A stretch of DNA of 64,000 nt from a virus. The translations under genes were made by a program, and so were the position numbers. A model generated the notes under the pieces. That model did not search any database and was not told the origin of the DNA. It saw only the letters and a list, made by a program, of their open reading frames with translations. The stretch lies in the IMG/VR virus record IMGVR_UViG_3300028388_003330, positions 16,203 through 80,202 of that record. One strand, written 5' to 3'. Below, one piece after another: positions 27,901-37,000 of the stretch (its first letter is position 1; each line of letters starts with the position of its first letter).

Positions 27901-30900
27901 ACGTTATCGCCATTGATGTTGACATACGTCGTTCCATCGGACGCAATGCCCTCAAAACCCGCGTAGAAAGTACCGGTTCCAGCCGTCCTACGAATAATAA
28001 CGGTCCATTTATAGATACGCTCTGGATCAAACGGAATTAGGCTGTTATGAGCCAACCAGTGAAGATCATCGCCCGAGTTATCACCGATTCTTAGAAACTT
28101 ACCGCCCATATAGCTATCAGCGGCGGTTTGAATCGATAGCTCCCCAGTTCCTTGTCTGGTGATCCAGTAATTCAAGGCATTGGCGTCTTCCCAAGTTTCT
28201 TGGAAAATGAGATTGCCGGAGTTTGACGCCGTCGCTTCAAGCGCTTGGATTGCCTGAGTGTGCGAACTTAAAGTGCCTGCTTGATCAATATAAACTGTCG
28301 TTTCTAGGTTATCGATAGCCTGAGCGCTAGCACTAAGACCCGTTTCCGAGTCGTCAATTGACGCCTGAACAGCATCTAGACGATTGGCGTTAGCAACGAC
28401 GCCTCTTTCACTATCTTCTACCGTCGTTTCAAGATCGCTAATAGCAATAGAATGCGCTGCTACAGCGTCGCCAAGACTGGAGTAATCACCGATTTTCGTC
28501 CAGTAAGCGGTATCGGTAGGAAGAGGCGAAGGTGGAAAAACAGCCGTCGTATCCTGAATACACCGATAAAGCGAACCGTTGTAAGCAACGATATCGTCTA
28601 CAAAATATTCAGTATTCGCATCAAAATCAGGCGTACCTTCAAGCGCCGCCACTTGAGTCTGGAGAGTATCTACCGCGCCCTCTAGGTCTGTCGTTCTATC
28701 GTCAAGACCGGTAGTAGGCGTATCAATTAAATTAATTCTGCTATTGAGCGAAGCGGTTAATTCGCTCTCTGAAATCTGACCCTGAAGATCGGCTAATGTA
28801 ATACCGAAGTCTTCAATGACGACACTAACCTCAGAGCTAAACGTTAGATTGTCTTTGCCCCAAATGTCATACGCCGCAACACGGACATACCAAGTTTCAC
28901 CGTTATTGGCGGTTATCAGACAACCATTGCCAGTACCTTCATATACCTTGTTTGTATTTATATTTGGAGTAAAGCCAATGGTTTGAGATGCGCAAACGAT
29001 ATATCCGCCAACATCAACATCGCCTACACGATCCCAGCCAGCAGCATACTGCGTCTCAGCGTTATTAACGAAAAGATTGCTTGGCGCAGAACTAATCTGC
29101 GGGTTCGTAACGATAATACTTGCGGAGCTACCAGTGGTTCCGCTATAGAGTCTAGCTTTAACCCTAACCGTGATTGAACGATTAATCTGTCCGTCGTTCT
29201 GAGCATCCGCCCATGTATAGGTGTAAGACGGATCTCCAGTGTATGAAATTCGAACAACGGCTGAATTGATTTCAACCTGAACCTCGTAGTCGTAAGCCTC
29301 TTCCAGCTCGTCCCAGCGAACCGTAAAGCGATCCGAAATGAACGGACTTACCAGACCAAGATTCTGAACCTGACCGGGCGGGGCAACTTGAGTGCCGTTA
29401 ACAGCGTTAAAATCACTATAAACGCCATCTGTAGTTACTGCTTTAACCCAATAAAAATAACTGATGCCCTGATTAACTGCGGCATCTGTGAAAGTCGCCT
29501 CTTTTGTACGTCCTATTTCTACCGCCGTACCGTTATCATCACTGGCACTGCGATAAACAACGATTTCGTCGTATATGCCTGTTGGCGGCGTCCAACTAAG
29601 GCTAACGATTGTTCCAATTGCAGTCGCAGTAAGGTTTGTAGGCGTAGTTACATCTGGGCGCGCAGTAGAACTAAACGCGATGGTTGGCGCACCAGCAAAA
29701 GTGGCCCGACGACCAACAATGTCAAAAGCAACGACCTTAAAGAAGACAGAAACGCCAACAGGGATGCGATGACGATACTCCAATGTCCGCATATCAACCT
29801 GACCAACCTTCTCGTAAGGTGCGCCATCAACGGACATATGAATATCTGCACCGCCATAAACACCTGAAGCGGGATACGACCAATACAGATTTGCAACAGG
29901 AAGATAGCTGTTACCTATCTTCTCATATTCTTGGTAGACGCCTAGATCAACAACCTGCCCAATCTGTTGAGGTGCCTCATATATAGGCAACTCAATATTA
30001 TTGTCAACATTATATATTGCCGAATTATACTCAATGGCCCGGATTGTACGAACTTCATGACCAGAACCATTAATTGCAATAACGCGAAATGGACGCTTGA
30101 CTAGGGTAACCGGCCCTAGCATAAATTTTGCGTATTTTGGAGGGGCTGAACCTAACGACGAGGCTACGGTTACCGATGATGTTAAACCCGGCGCGTTTGT
30201 AATATCTCGCTCAATTATTACATCAGTATCGTAAATAGTATAATCATGACCAGCAACGATACCAATGGTGTTTTCTATTTCAACACCATAATTTCCAGAT
30301 CCGTCATCATATACAACGCGACGAATTCGATGATCAACGCCGTTAATAACAGCGCGTGTTACGTTGGTATTGCCGTCATAACTGTTCAACCATACAATGC
30401 CGCCTCCTACTGCTACGCCAGACACCGTACCGGTTGCGCGAGAAATCTTGTCGTAATTAATAAGCAGTCGGTAAGTAATACCGTCTAGTAACTCAACCTC
30501 TTGATCAAGGTTAACAACACTAACCGTGGAATTCGCTTCCAGCCGACCGCTGTACTCCCAATTCGGGAGATTATGCTGTACAAGTATCTGACTACCAACC
30601 GTACAAGCAATAGACTCTACCGGCGCATCAAACGTAATGCTTTTGGTAATGTACTTGTTTAAGTTAAGTTGAAATACCGCCTCATTAACGGCTTGTTGTT
30701 TATCGGTACAACCAAATAACGTTATCCTTGCCGTTTTTACGTCATCAGTTGGCAAAAGAGATGGGTCGCGAACCTTTAATGTGGTTCTTTCATAATCGTT
30801 TTCTGAATCAAAGTAGGTAACTTCGATTTCATTTGCCCTGTCAGTCATGGGCAACCAAGTCATCTTAAATGACTTCTCGACAATGTTACCTACGTTGAAC

Positions 30901-32615
30901 ATCATTACCGGGTCGTCCGCTTTTTCAAGCGCGACCTGATAACGCGTTCCAACGTTTACGATTTGCGCATGACCAAGGCGAAGGACATACTGCAAAACAT
31001 CCCAAACGTTTGAGGCTGTATCAAAAACGCCGTTAAATACTAAAGAGTTGTCATCGCAATGATCGGCCCACTCTTGCCAAGAATCGATATCAAGACGAGA
31101 CTCATCAATTCCTCCGCCATAACGCTTGTTCGTTAATATGTCATACGTTATCCAAGCGGGATTATTCGAAGCCTCATATGTCCAAGTGCCAACGTTATTA
31201 ACATAACGACGGACCTTTATATATTTGCCACCATGCAGATATGTAACGTTGGGAATTGAATTAACTTGATCTGAGGCGCGAAGCTTGACGGCAAGTAGAG
31301 CTGTGTGTCGATATGCGACCTTGTCATTTACGATTTCAGCCACATCGTCATAATTAACGATGTCAACCGTCTGTTCATCAGAAGACGGTGCATCACTGCG
31401 CCGGACGCGAATCTCATAAAAATCTTCAACCAGTTCTGGTGAAGTAAATGTTCTTTGAACGCGAGACCTTCCGCGACCAGAAATTGTAGTTGGTTCAGTA
31501 AAGTTGCCGATTTCTAACTTTTGACCAACAATTTGAAGAGTGGTGTCATCTTGAATAAGCCCGCTATCTAAAAGTGCGGTTCCCGCTCTAAGCGATGACT
31601 CATAGGTATCGGTGTCAGTGTAATAATATTGCGTAACGTATGTGGTTACAGCGTCGAAATTATAAAGCGTTATCCACTCTGCATCCCCAAGCCGACGATA
31701 TTGACAATCTAAAGCAACTGTAACGGTTGCGACATCGCCATTATCTTTGTAATGCGCAAGACCAGCAGGCGCAGAGAAATCTACTCGAAATTGATCAATT
31801 TCGGTTGTAGTTGTGTGAACTATCCAATCAACCTCATTTAATTCGATATTCTTTGCGTGCTCGGTGATATTCTGATTAAACCAAGGAATAACGGTCTGAC
31901 CGCCTGTACCCGGACGTACAGCAGTTTCCCAATCACTGAAATTTTCGATGGGTTGATCATTCAGTTTAATTTCCCCAACGCCAGCAATTGGACCTTCGCC
32001 AGCATTGAGAAGCATGTAAAGAATTTGATCATCGCCAGAATTAACCGTATGCAACGCAATTCGGTTTCCAGCGACTCTAAAGCGCCCATAAACCAAAGGA
32101 ATAGGCACTTCTTCAGATGATGTGTTTTTGGGGCCTGCGAATCCATAGGAGGGACTATCGTCCGCATCTTGGAAATTCTTCGGCATAATTGGCTTTATTG
32201 GCAACAGCGTATTGATCAGCAAACCGCCAATCATCGTGATGCCAGCGGTATACGCATAGCCGATGCCCGTTAGTGCCCCTGCAGCGGTTGCCCCACCCGG
32301 AAGCGCAAGAGCAATTTGGGGAGCAAAAATCGCAACAGCGAGAAACGCAACCAAGCGGAGAATGTTTTTGTCGTCACCGCCCTGCGGAACAGGACAAACA
32401 ACGATACTATCACCCGCCCTGACAGGAACCGAGTAAATTTCCTGCTCAGGAACTAAAGCGCCGTTAAGAGAAACAACAATCTCTTTGTAGGGCGAAGAAA
32501 TGTATTCACCGAGATTCTTGCCTGACGACCATTCGGGCTTACTACGCGTATAATCCCGTGGATCAAACGGGTTGTTAATTACGGTGAGAAAAATTGTTTC
32601 AGTTTTCACCGACAT
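18951..32615 (-). CDS. Giant tail-tip host-specificity protein (lambda J-like), 4,554 aa
   Basis: At 13.7 kb this is about four times the length of lambda J. Residues 1-1000 follow the J/Tal hub layout: N-terminal MoaD-like start, hydrophobic region near 85-135, 'VPIPLVYGRFRVAG', then 'AWITYDILTNKRYGGG'. FN3-like domains cover about 985-1200 and coiled-coil DUF1983-like segments about 1200-1450. A jelly-roll binding module lies at about 1470-1650, with further 'ASITYVDD.I.DEQ.ARATAL.QL' segments. Two copies of a carbohydrate-binding-like module are at about 2930-3140 and 3850-4060. A FAM3/ILEI-like domain is at about 3665-3815 and a LamG-like domain at about 4080-4330. Several 'ATVGA.W..NL...P' linkers occur. 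It recognises the host surface and triggers DNA ejection. It overlaps the K-like gene by 17 nt. Confidence 0.9.
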   Translation of the reverse strand: MSVKTETIFLTVINNPFDPRDYTRSKPEWSSGKNLGEYISSPYKEIVVSLNGALVPEQEIYSVPVRAGDSIVVCPVPQGGDDKNILRLVAFLAVAIFAPQIALALPGGATAAGALTGIGYAYTAGITMIGGLLINTLLPIKPIMPKNFQDADDSPSYGFAGPKNTSSEEVPIPLVYGRFRVAGNRIALHTVNSGDDQILYMLLNAGEGPIAGVGEIKLNDQPIENFSDWETAVRPGTGGQTVIPWFNQNITEHAKNIELNEVDWIVHTTTTEIDQFRVDFSAPAGLAHYKDNGDVATVTVALDCQYRRLGDAEWITLYNFDAVTTYVTQYYYTDTDTYESSLRAGTALLDSGLIQDDTTLQIVGQKLEIGNFTEPTTISGRGRSRVQRTFTSPELVEDFYEIRVRRSDAPSSDEQTVDIVNYDDVAEIVNDKVAYRHTALLAVKLRASDQVNSIPNVTYLHGGKYIKVRRYVNNVGTWTYEASNNPAWITYDILTNKRYGGGIDESRLDIDSWQEWADHCDDNSLVFNGVFDTASNVWDVLQYVLRLGHAQIVNVGTRYQVALEKADDPVMMFNVGNIVEKSFKMTWLPMTDRANEIEVTYFDSENDYERTTLKVRDPSLLPTDDVKTARITLFGCTDKQQAVNEAVFQLNLNKYITKSITFDAPVESIACTVGSQILVQHNLPNWEYSGRLEANSTVSVVNLDQEVELLDGITYRLLINYDKISRATGTVSGVAVGGGIVWLNSYDGNTNVTRAVINGVDHRIRRVVYDDGSGNYGVEIENTIGIVAGHDYTIYDTDVIIERDITNAPGLTSSVTVASSLGSAPPKYAKFMLGPVTLVKRPFRVIAINGSGHEVRTIRAIEYNSAIYNVDNNIELPIYEAPQQIGQVVDLGVYQEYEKIGNSYLPVANLYWSYPASGVYGGADIHMSVDGAPYEKVGQVDMRTLEYRHRIPVGVSVFFKVVAFDIVGRRATFAGAPTIAFSSTARPDVTTPTNLTATAIGTIVSLSWTPPTGIYDEIVVYRSASDDNGTAVEIGRTKEATFTDAAVNQGISYFYWVKAVTTDGVYSDFNAVNGTQVAPPGQVQNLGLVSPFISDRFTVRWDELEEAYDYEVQVEINSAVVRISYTGDPSYTYTWADAQNDGQINRSITVRVKARLYSGTTGSSASIIVTNPQISSAPSNLFVNNAETQYAAGWDRVGDVDVGGYIVCASQTIGFTPNINTNKVYEGTGNGCLITANNGETWYVRVAAYDIWGKDNLTFSSEVSVVIEDFGITLADLQGQISESELTASLNSRINLIDTPTTGLDDRTTDLEGAVDTLQTQVAALEGTPDFDANTEYFVDDIVAYNGSLYRCIQDTTAVFPPSPLPTDTAYWTKIGDYSSLGDAVAAHSIAISDLETTVEDSERGVVANANRLDAVQASIDDSETGLSASAQAIDNLETTVYIDQAGTLSSHTQAIQALEATASNSGNLIFQETWEDANALNYWITRQGTGELSIQTAADSYMGGKFLRIGDNSGDDLHWLAHNSLIPFDPERIYKWTVIIRRTAGTGTFYAGFEGIASDGTTYVNINGDNVFNNQHYHTTGGGKSTIAATWEVITGYTKGYGSPLGDYSGASTAEAPHLAHENVRYMRPVFIANYGGVAGTTEVGAIMLEDATADYAIDTRASITYVDDAIADEQQARATALTQLDTDYKAADAGLQTNIDAKASITYVDDVISDEQQARATALSQLDADYKAADSLIADDVTDLQNGVPIGDFDKVSLPAVETVYNVDLKIHNGSGTTAAFKIFEYTNTGNYHGLALSGRVRYGTRAGRQDNSADVDISVFTNSNGLVHDGIGTFVGTAVYRWRNDVEIPDRLAVYHDPTANKTTIYVLNLENAKEIAGRVQVSVYGVVGNSWIDTRQDAVADAIGDHTYTPAGYEVVPVYSDWGYNDLSSSKASITYVDTAVSNETTARATAISQLETDYQTADDGLQADIDLKASITYVDDVISDEQTARAESIQQLSALTDVRSDEPSYINAQALTSPRVVLGSSGDQTIRIAALEDGTYIYQNSVETAGPLDAMSVITRTASLGDIFTANKPTQFELQDRGDQVPAFSDCGRYFGHYYNRYSPVTLYFYAVSGSAVVKINNAGTPLYDFSSPTATVTVPSGTVQTWSTTVTEPAFVIIESSSDIVAFAEGNAGDYTCLLPMAREILAARYTSVIYDSVNSSYEKTSLGNSHYITSPGLVQTTAIGDSAGGDCEPAISTKMLGDTYLIAHNVSDYVVAAVEPCVITVIDSTGVVATHDLSYASRDNVGKVEVGNIGGVDPTLYSGPVRFEGTAPFMLRLNNLSDDEYVARGMRRALRDYDGLGIAAVQREAKARADKDGLLSSEYTVKVEARAADGKTAIAGIGLSVENDQSGTTSSEVAILANQFSILDPNGVDVSVPFIVRNGVVYIDETYIQDGTISTAKIGDYIQSLNYTPTSGWRIDKSGSAEFSQITIRDSSGNIVLQSGGKINWDGINFSGGSVLDLDYTGALNANYITNTSELTDGAGLGDTANWDGVSGVPVALNRAALGSMHTGGFGDVRLLKNELGDGSANPGEIRITGTTFYHPDGTKRSITNDTQLNTAWEGGIKQDPFYIIYTDESPNTRFANNFGTAVEFFGAIYDIDTDTWQAVDNGNVKYTFTPLDTDCIVAIGRKWTTAAGTGIDVLSSLIATNTNLPADGATVGADFNSNVTNIPYDSIYTNDDSVALGFNPTFSDWPDGQTRPTGWNSYGVGTPVKETTLRRIGPYAVKFVVPAATNFGIVRTVSFYDTPLPADTFVSGAFDIYIENYVAGGRPGILVDLFYNTSGSYRRTPFTAPLTTTGWQKVPFTARLNPGEQIYRLQIHLMASYTGMSGGQFQGTVIFDNLRFAFFDKSIDNTVIELADDGTLSGAGGGKVTILGLGYTGELDADNTYNNSAGSGVNIADYRCSVFEDIFPTLVPVRATVSYDDTISYFGGHSLKISATDNDGYVLLAENASDWNVIIEPGKVWLFSCYVRSSLANSAVQLRAVRNSDGTTPGGSFTCAATPGDWKRITWTLDLSADTSTRLRLRIDNDGGAGCDLWVDGIMFEERVGALSNPSSYAIPGGGTTLYDDLSGTPTSLSEISTAEGTKLTNIEDGATVGQTKQEWYDALEAAFAAGSTLFTTGAINDSIPMSTTIASADTWTFNCPVAGKIIIGVLIRDAEGGVQLALNGTTIGANLHYNEVSSQPDNTSWWFYRVGDAVEGTNTIAIWASNADGAATENIVVKATPAWDVSAVSGMLPNWNLSINGPDGKPAGIEAVESTNSKAAFAWGDSTKTWMRISHANDASVAYGWPAIPIDDKQTYEVTIRHRAESVGTTGLYLRFNEKSSALAEGKTHIGAGGTSALTDTRTTFVSVYNNGQYPGTTWQEDTYTYTPTAGAKFASFAVYHWTATSRYYDVDAVQIRPIGGYEKGATVGATWGTNLDNMPPDEQLLNKYAPMGYNFCGDPGFIKYASGDTSFWNVTGGATVSATGAEDGGPCWQVVNPTATAYGQTCYTNRGEYIPLLQGEKLYCRARVYFSTDYNGTGFRIELNEKTSAGASTAVGSWPDLVSDDGGVTKGQWYWLEGSAAALQPDCRQVSVQIIVGACTGTVKVSHVEVSRVQPEATVGADWTANLSGRPLMYRVVTKGNQATYSAHGHGLYDEDDTQIQGIGRSYTMVVFNRTTGLRESGQTYDVYGSVANATTMAAALNALDNTKIVVVYGFDEPENNRLANGLDAAMYRCGASKAVYGSTNLFKNRSAYVLIGIPGCGEGNGFEAYAGEVDDDPDAWLDIPFSIYKGAPLVSALAKTNSSIYDLDYVGELDADSTYNNTAGSGVNIANYRYSVFENIFPTLAKASTATVSLDATVSYFGGHSLKIAATGDNGYVFLSDGATNYNIPIEPGKVWLFSCYVRSNTANAAVQLYTRRQLNDTYLGYNFTCAATPGDWKRITATIDLSADTTSTRLLLRVDNEGGAGCDVWFDGIMFEERVGALSNPSTYAIPGGGTTEYDDLSGTPTSLSEISTAEGTKLNNIEDGATVGADFWDNFTGYPDSLPNPTKLAGRWSFATDYSDDDSGEFKDATAKLGYVTLSNGANSVSVVQANLGKGVQIDSAGVKLAKNVDTAYATYPQQSWVFVFKAPSTPPPSGARIVTRDLSDGWGVSTSESTYDGNGKMNVSLAFGNPSTLTDAIYQDEWHCLIVTFDKDANELHYYMFHADGSYQTSTLGTTSSFTTTARAVAIGGNSEGDWDTSSLGSGVYYGGIFSEARYYREFWNRDQAWNMARACLQSAGSESGTFAFIDEINQSNVSTVIAAGAIGDAYIGNTIQSTNFVNVTSGWWINKNGNAQFNDIYARGNIEASSLKADSLEIVERGHIAELAVGTLQIDELAVTTLKIADRAVTIPTTNKFTTLTTVANTWTEYGYLTYTATGNEALITVSMRMVISSANGDGYDSLYMDLKRDDVHIYGGTQIARYREGGGDFITFVYMDVPPAGTRRYSVDLYVSNTYESGRNDIEVKVDDLIISALEVKK
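20445..21065 (-). repeat. Segmental duplication inside the J-like gene, copy B
   Basis: This stretch matches 23205-23830 at both protein and DNA level, for example the shared 'ggttggacaatgccccgac' and the region encoding ERVGALSNPS.YAIPGGGT. It encodes about 205 residues of a carbohydrate-binding-like beta-sandwich with the linker 'DDLSGTPTSLSEISTAEGTKL.NIEDGATVG'. Confidence 0.8.
23205..23830 (-). repeat. Segmental duplication inside the J-like gene, copy A
   Basis: Partner of 20445-21065, about 2.76 kb away. Residues about 2930-3140 of the J-like protein. Synonymous differences have accumulated, so the duplication is not recent, yet several stretches of more than 20 bp remain identical and could recombine to remove the intervening binding domains. 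Confidence 0.8.
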
Positions 32616-32973
32616 ACTCGTATACGCCCATTATTTTATTAGACCAAACGCTCAAAGGCTCAATTACTACACCGCCAGACTTTTCCCATGTGTGAATAAA
32701 CTTACCATTACCGATAAAGTAACCCACATGAAGATTGCCCGGTACGCGAAACAAAATTGACGCACCCTCTTTTAATTCACAAGTTTTCCACAGATGAAGA
32801 TTACCCATCATCATGGCAGTAATCTCCGCGCCGTTTGAGGAACTTGGAAAATCTTTAATTTCAATGCCACGGCGTCGATGCAGAAGCATCAATAAACCAT
32901 AGCAGTCCAGCGCATTTTCATCGCGACCGCCATAAGCGAATGGAATGCCAATGAGATCTGCGTATTGTGACAT
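32599..32973 (-). CDS. Tail assembly protein K-like, NlpC/P60-type peptidase
   Basis: A 124-aa NlpC/P60 cysteine peptidase. Catalytic Cys is in 'ALDCYGLLML' (about residue 24), His in 'NLHVGYFIGNGKFIHTW' (about residues 82-92). In lambda-like phages gpK has an N-terminal JAMM domain plus NlpC/P60. Here only the NlpC/P60 half is present. It acts in tail-tip assembly and possibly in local peptidoglycan opening. It lies between the L-like and J-like genes, the standard order, and overlaps J by 17 nt. Confidence 0.87.
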   Translation of the reverse strand: MSQYADLIGIPFAYGGRDENALDCYGLLMLLHRRRGIEIKDFPSSSNGAEITAMMMGNLHLWKTCELKEGASILFRVPGNLHVGYFIGNGKFIHTWEKSGGVVIEPLSVWSNKIMGVYEYVGEN

Positions 32974-32991
32974 TTATTTAGCCATCGCAGA

Positions 32992-33612
32992 TCAATACTG
33001 ATTAATGCCGGGAAAACCGCCAAAGTTAAGATTATTATCATGCGCGGAGCAGCCATTTGGGCCATCAAGCGTGTAATCGCATGATTCCATGACACCAGAA
33101 TAACCACACTCTACGCTCTTATATGCCCAAGAGCATCGGCTTTTGATTTGTCTGCGACGCGGAAACGCCAAAGCAAGATGTGACTCCGTGCCAAGCGTCC
33201 ACTTAACCACATAGTCATCAACGTCAGCCGAGATAACACGAAATGTCTCAACAATCTCCGGGTCACCATCAAGATTCCCGGTATTGATAACCATGAGACG
33301 TACAACAAACCCCACACCACCGCCATAACCTTCCATCCGTTGCTTAATATCGCCAGTAAGGTCTTGAATGGTTAGGGTGACACTACTCTCTTCACCGGAT
33401 TCGGAACGAAGATCCGGAGTAAATGGGAAGGCAGTGTAAGTTTGACCGTTGAAAACGATATCCTCGTTGTTGTTAACGAGATACAGCGTTTCAATTAGCG
33501 TGCCGTTTGATTCGGTGACATCGATCTCAACCGCCGCTAGGAACGGAATATCCGAATCTATTCGGTTCTTTTCTTCAACGGTTGCAACAGAGATGTGGCT
33601 AGAGGATTTCAT
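32992..33612 (-). CDS. Minor tail protein L-like, Fe-S cysteine set
   Basis: A 206-aa protein. The N-terminal beta-rich domain (PFLAAVEIDVTESNG...LYLVNNNEDIVFNGQTYTAFPF) is followed by a C-terminal cysteine region, 'SRCSWAYKSVECGYSG...SCDYTLDGPNGCSAHDN..NFGGFPGI'. This matches the lambda L/BR0599-type tail-tip proteins. In lambda gpL four such cysteines bind a [4Fe-4S] cluster. It sits between tape measure/M and K in the canonical order. The Fe-S cluster in this homologue is inferred from the cysteine pattern. Confidence 0.85.
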   Translation of the reverse strand: MKSSSHISVATVEEKNRIDSDIPFLAAVEIDVTESNGTLIETLYLVNNNEDIVFNGQTYTAFPFTPDLRSESGEESSVTLTIQDLTGDIKQRMEGYGGGVGFVVRLMVINTGNLDGDPEIVETFRVISADVDDYVVKWTLGTESHLALAFPRRRQIKSRCSWAYKSVECGYSGVMESCDYTLDGPNGCSAHDNNLNFGGFPGINQY

Positions 33613-33654
33613 AGGGAAAAGTATCTAATTGATGACTTATGGTGTCAAGCCGCA

Positions 33655-34020
33655 TCAAACCTCACGAAGCTTGATGCTCGTAACATCAAAATAATGCGTA
33701 CCACCGACGCCCTTATACTTAAAATCCATTTCCTCTTCAAAGCGAACTGTGACCTCTTCAAGCGTTGTCGGAATCGTCCATGTAAAGCTCTTAGAGCCGC
33801 CCAACTGCGTGTTCCAGAACGTTTCCAGTAGCGCTCTATCCGCCTCTGAGATCTGCGTAAAACCCGTTTTAAACACTCTACGAGGGCGTCGCGTGTATCG
33901 TGGGCGAGTTAGTTGATAGCCGCCATCGGTACTGGTTCGAATTGCGGGGTCTTCTTGACTAACCTCGAAATATTTCGAATCTTCCTTGGATGTCATTCCA
34001 GCAGGAGGGAAATCACTCAT
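33655..34020 (-). CDS. Minor tail protein M-like
   Basis: A 121-aa protein with 'RPRRVFKTGFTQISEADRALLETFWNTQLGGSKSFTW' and a C-terminal strand pattern typical of small tail-tip proteins between the tape measure and L genes. The ATG overlaps the tape-measure stop by four bases. Role: distal tail ring/tip assembly by position and family resemblance. Confidence 0.75.
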   Translation of the reverse strand: MSDFPPAGMTSKEDSKYFEVSQEDPAIRTSTDGGYQLTRPRYTRRPRRVFKTGFTQISEADRALLETFWNTQLGGSKSFTWTIPTTLEEVTVRFEEEMDFKYKGVGGTHYFDVTSIKLREV

Positions 34021-37000
34021 CGCACTGCACCCCGAAGACCATCACGGAAACCACCAGGACGATTAGCGGCTTCCAATACAACGTCAAGAATCATCTGTCG
34101 CCCATCAAATTTAGTCTGACCTTGATTGGCTTTAACAGGCTGTCCGCTTTGATTGATGACATTCACCTGAACATTAGGAACCTGTTGACCGGTTAGCGTA
34201 ACAGGGATGTTCTTGCCGTCAGGCAAAGGAACGTAGGCTTCGTTCATACGCCCTTCGCCAAATAGCGCCAACTGCGGACTGTCTGCGATACCGCCACTAG
34301 CGTATGAACGCAATGGCAACTTACCCGCAGGCGTCATAATGCCACCATCTGCGAATACAGGCGTTGGACCGCCGCCAAGACTAGAACTACCAATGAAGCT
34401 TCCGCCAAAGTCTGAAGCGCCAAACATTCCAGATACAGCACTCGAAAGAGCCGAAGTCAACGGCCCAACAATGTTTTTCTGAATCTGCAGTCGAATCAAT
34501 TCCCTGAGCATGGAAGTGATAAGATCGGCAAATTCAAACTTACCGGTTTCAACGAAATCCATAATGGCGTCGGTTGCGTTATTCGCAAAATCCACCCACG
34601 CCTGCTCCATTTCATCCGTAATATCCTGCCAATCACGGTTAAGAGCTTGGATCGCGGTTTCGGTGTCGCGCATATACTGATCTCTGAGCGCATCAAGGAG
34701 CCCATACAGTTCGCGCTGCATGGCAACCTGCGCTTCAGAGTCACCTTCAAAATCAAGAAGGCGCTGTTCCAGTAATTCCTTTTCGTACTCGTATTCGGCT
34801 CTGCGCATCTCACGCTCTGTGAGTAGCCCTTGTCGAATAAGTCGTGCTCGTTCTTTGAAATTGAAGGCGTCCTGTAAAGCTTTCCTATCCTGCTCTATCG
34901 TCAAGCCTTCCTGTAGTTCGCTGCGCAGTTCAGCGATTGCAGCTTCCGCCGCAGGACTCTTGGCAACTAGCGCATCCAGCCATTCAATCAACCCGCGAAT
35001 ACGAGCCTCAACCGCAGTTTCATTGTTATAGCCAGACTCTAACTGACGGCGCATTTGCAACATTTTTTGCAAACCCGCCTCATTGCTTTTCTGTGTGCTA
35101 TCAACAAGTTGGGTAATCTGAGTCGCCTGACGACGAGCCTCAATGGCGGCCTTGTAGGAGTTTTCCGCCTCTAAAACTTTCTCTTTTGCCTTATCCCAGG
35201 CTTTCGGATCACCAAGCAGTTGAACACCGGCTTTTCCAAACTGACCACTCTCAAGCATGAACTGGAACTTGGCAAGTTCGCCGTTCATTCCAGCCAGTTC
35301 TGCCTTAGCATCAATCGCTTTGTTCGCGAGACTATTCAGATAGGTTTCCAGCTTGTTGGCTTTCTTTTCTTCACCAGCGGAATCGGTAATAAAGACGTTA
35401 GCCAGCTCCATTGCCTTAAGTTCGCGAGCAGACTGTTCGCGGTGCTCTAGATACATCTCGCGCTCTACCGATAAACGCGCCTCAAGCTTTTTAATGCTAT
35501 CTTCTGCGCCTTGTTTACGCGCAGTCTCTAAAGCGGCTTCCGTTTCTTTCATCTCGCTAAGATATGCTTCGCCCATTTTGGCGTACATGGTCCTAGCGAT
35601 GTTGATCATGTTGGTTTTGTGCTGCTCGTTGGTAATCTCTTTTCTACGCAAGAATTCATCTTGAATTGCAGCGGTTGTCTGATATGCGTTCTTAGCCTCA
35701 ACAAGTTGTTCAGACATTGCCTGACGGGCGTTTCGTTTTTCCCGAGTAGTTACTTGTCTAGAAAACGCCTCTTCGATTTGCGCAAATTTAATCCTAGCAT
35801 TCAGATACTTAGACCGAAGATCGGCAAGCTTTCGCATATCATCCTGACTTTTAGCGGTTCCATCGCGCTCTGCCTTTTCGATTCGCGTAAGAACGCGATT
35901 ATACTCACCTTCAATCTCGTTAAGAGCCTGTTTGGCTGTCACCACATCTTGTGAAGAAACAAAATTCAGATCCATTTCGCTGATGGTTTCTTCAGCCGTT
36001 TTAGCGGCGGAATCCAACGCATAGAAAAGTGTGGTGAACGCAATGAGAATCGGCGCTACGAGCCCCAGAGCAGATACCAAACCTCGGATTGCAAAGGTGA
36101 ATGCGCCTATAGCAGCGGTTGTGGCGCTCAACGCGGTTGGAGCGGTCCTAATCGCAAACATCGCAACGCTTACATCTACGGCAAACTTTTTCATTGCCAT
36201 GCTAGAAGCGGCAATAGCGGGCACTACCGAAGCTCGTAATGCTCTGGAGAAATTCAACAGAGTGTTTATAGCAAAGGCGGTCGCTAACGCCTTGCCAAAC
36301 ACCTTTATGGCATCCCAGTTATTGACAAGGAAATCAATGAATGATCTTAGACCTCTAACCATTGCAGCAAGAGCCTGACCAATGTTCTCTGCGACAGATT
36401 TAAACTGCCCGTCGGCAAAAGCGTTAATCAGACTTTGAAATTCTTGTTTTGCGGCATCGAAGAAACCCGCTTGACCCACATCGTTCAAGAACACCATCCA
36501 CTGTGTTCTCATCTGTTGCGTCATCCCGATCCAAGTAGACATCAGTTCAAAGGCAGCGCCTTCATAGTTACGACGGAACTCGCCGAACATCTTCTCAAGC
36601 GCCGACATTGACTCAACCGTACCCTTTGAAATGGCGTTAACCAATTCTCGGAAGGTCATGTTCATGGAACGGGCAAGCAATTGAATAGCTCTCGGAACAG
36701 CTTCACCCAACTGCTGCCGAAGTTCTTCCATTGAGATGACGCCCTTACCCGCCATCTGCTGAATAGCGATAGTGGCTCGGTGTAGGATCTGATCGTTTCC
36801 ACCGAAACGTGCTACCGAATCAAGAAGCGCCTGCATGCTGCCATTGGTCGGATCGATGCCAACAGAGCGGAATTTAACAAAGGTGTTGCCAAGCTCGTTG
36901 AGTGAGAACGGAGCCTCTTGCGCTTTTGTGATCAACCATTGAAGGTTCTCACCGGCTTCTTTTACACGCTCAGAAGCGGTTGCCGCCTCCGACATACCCT

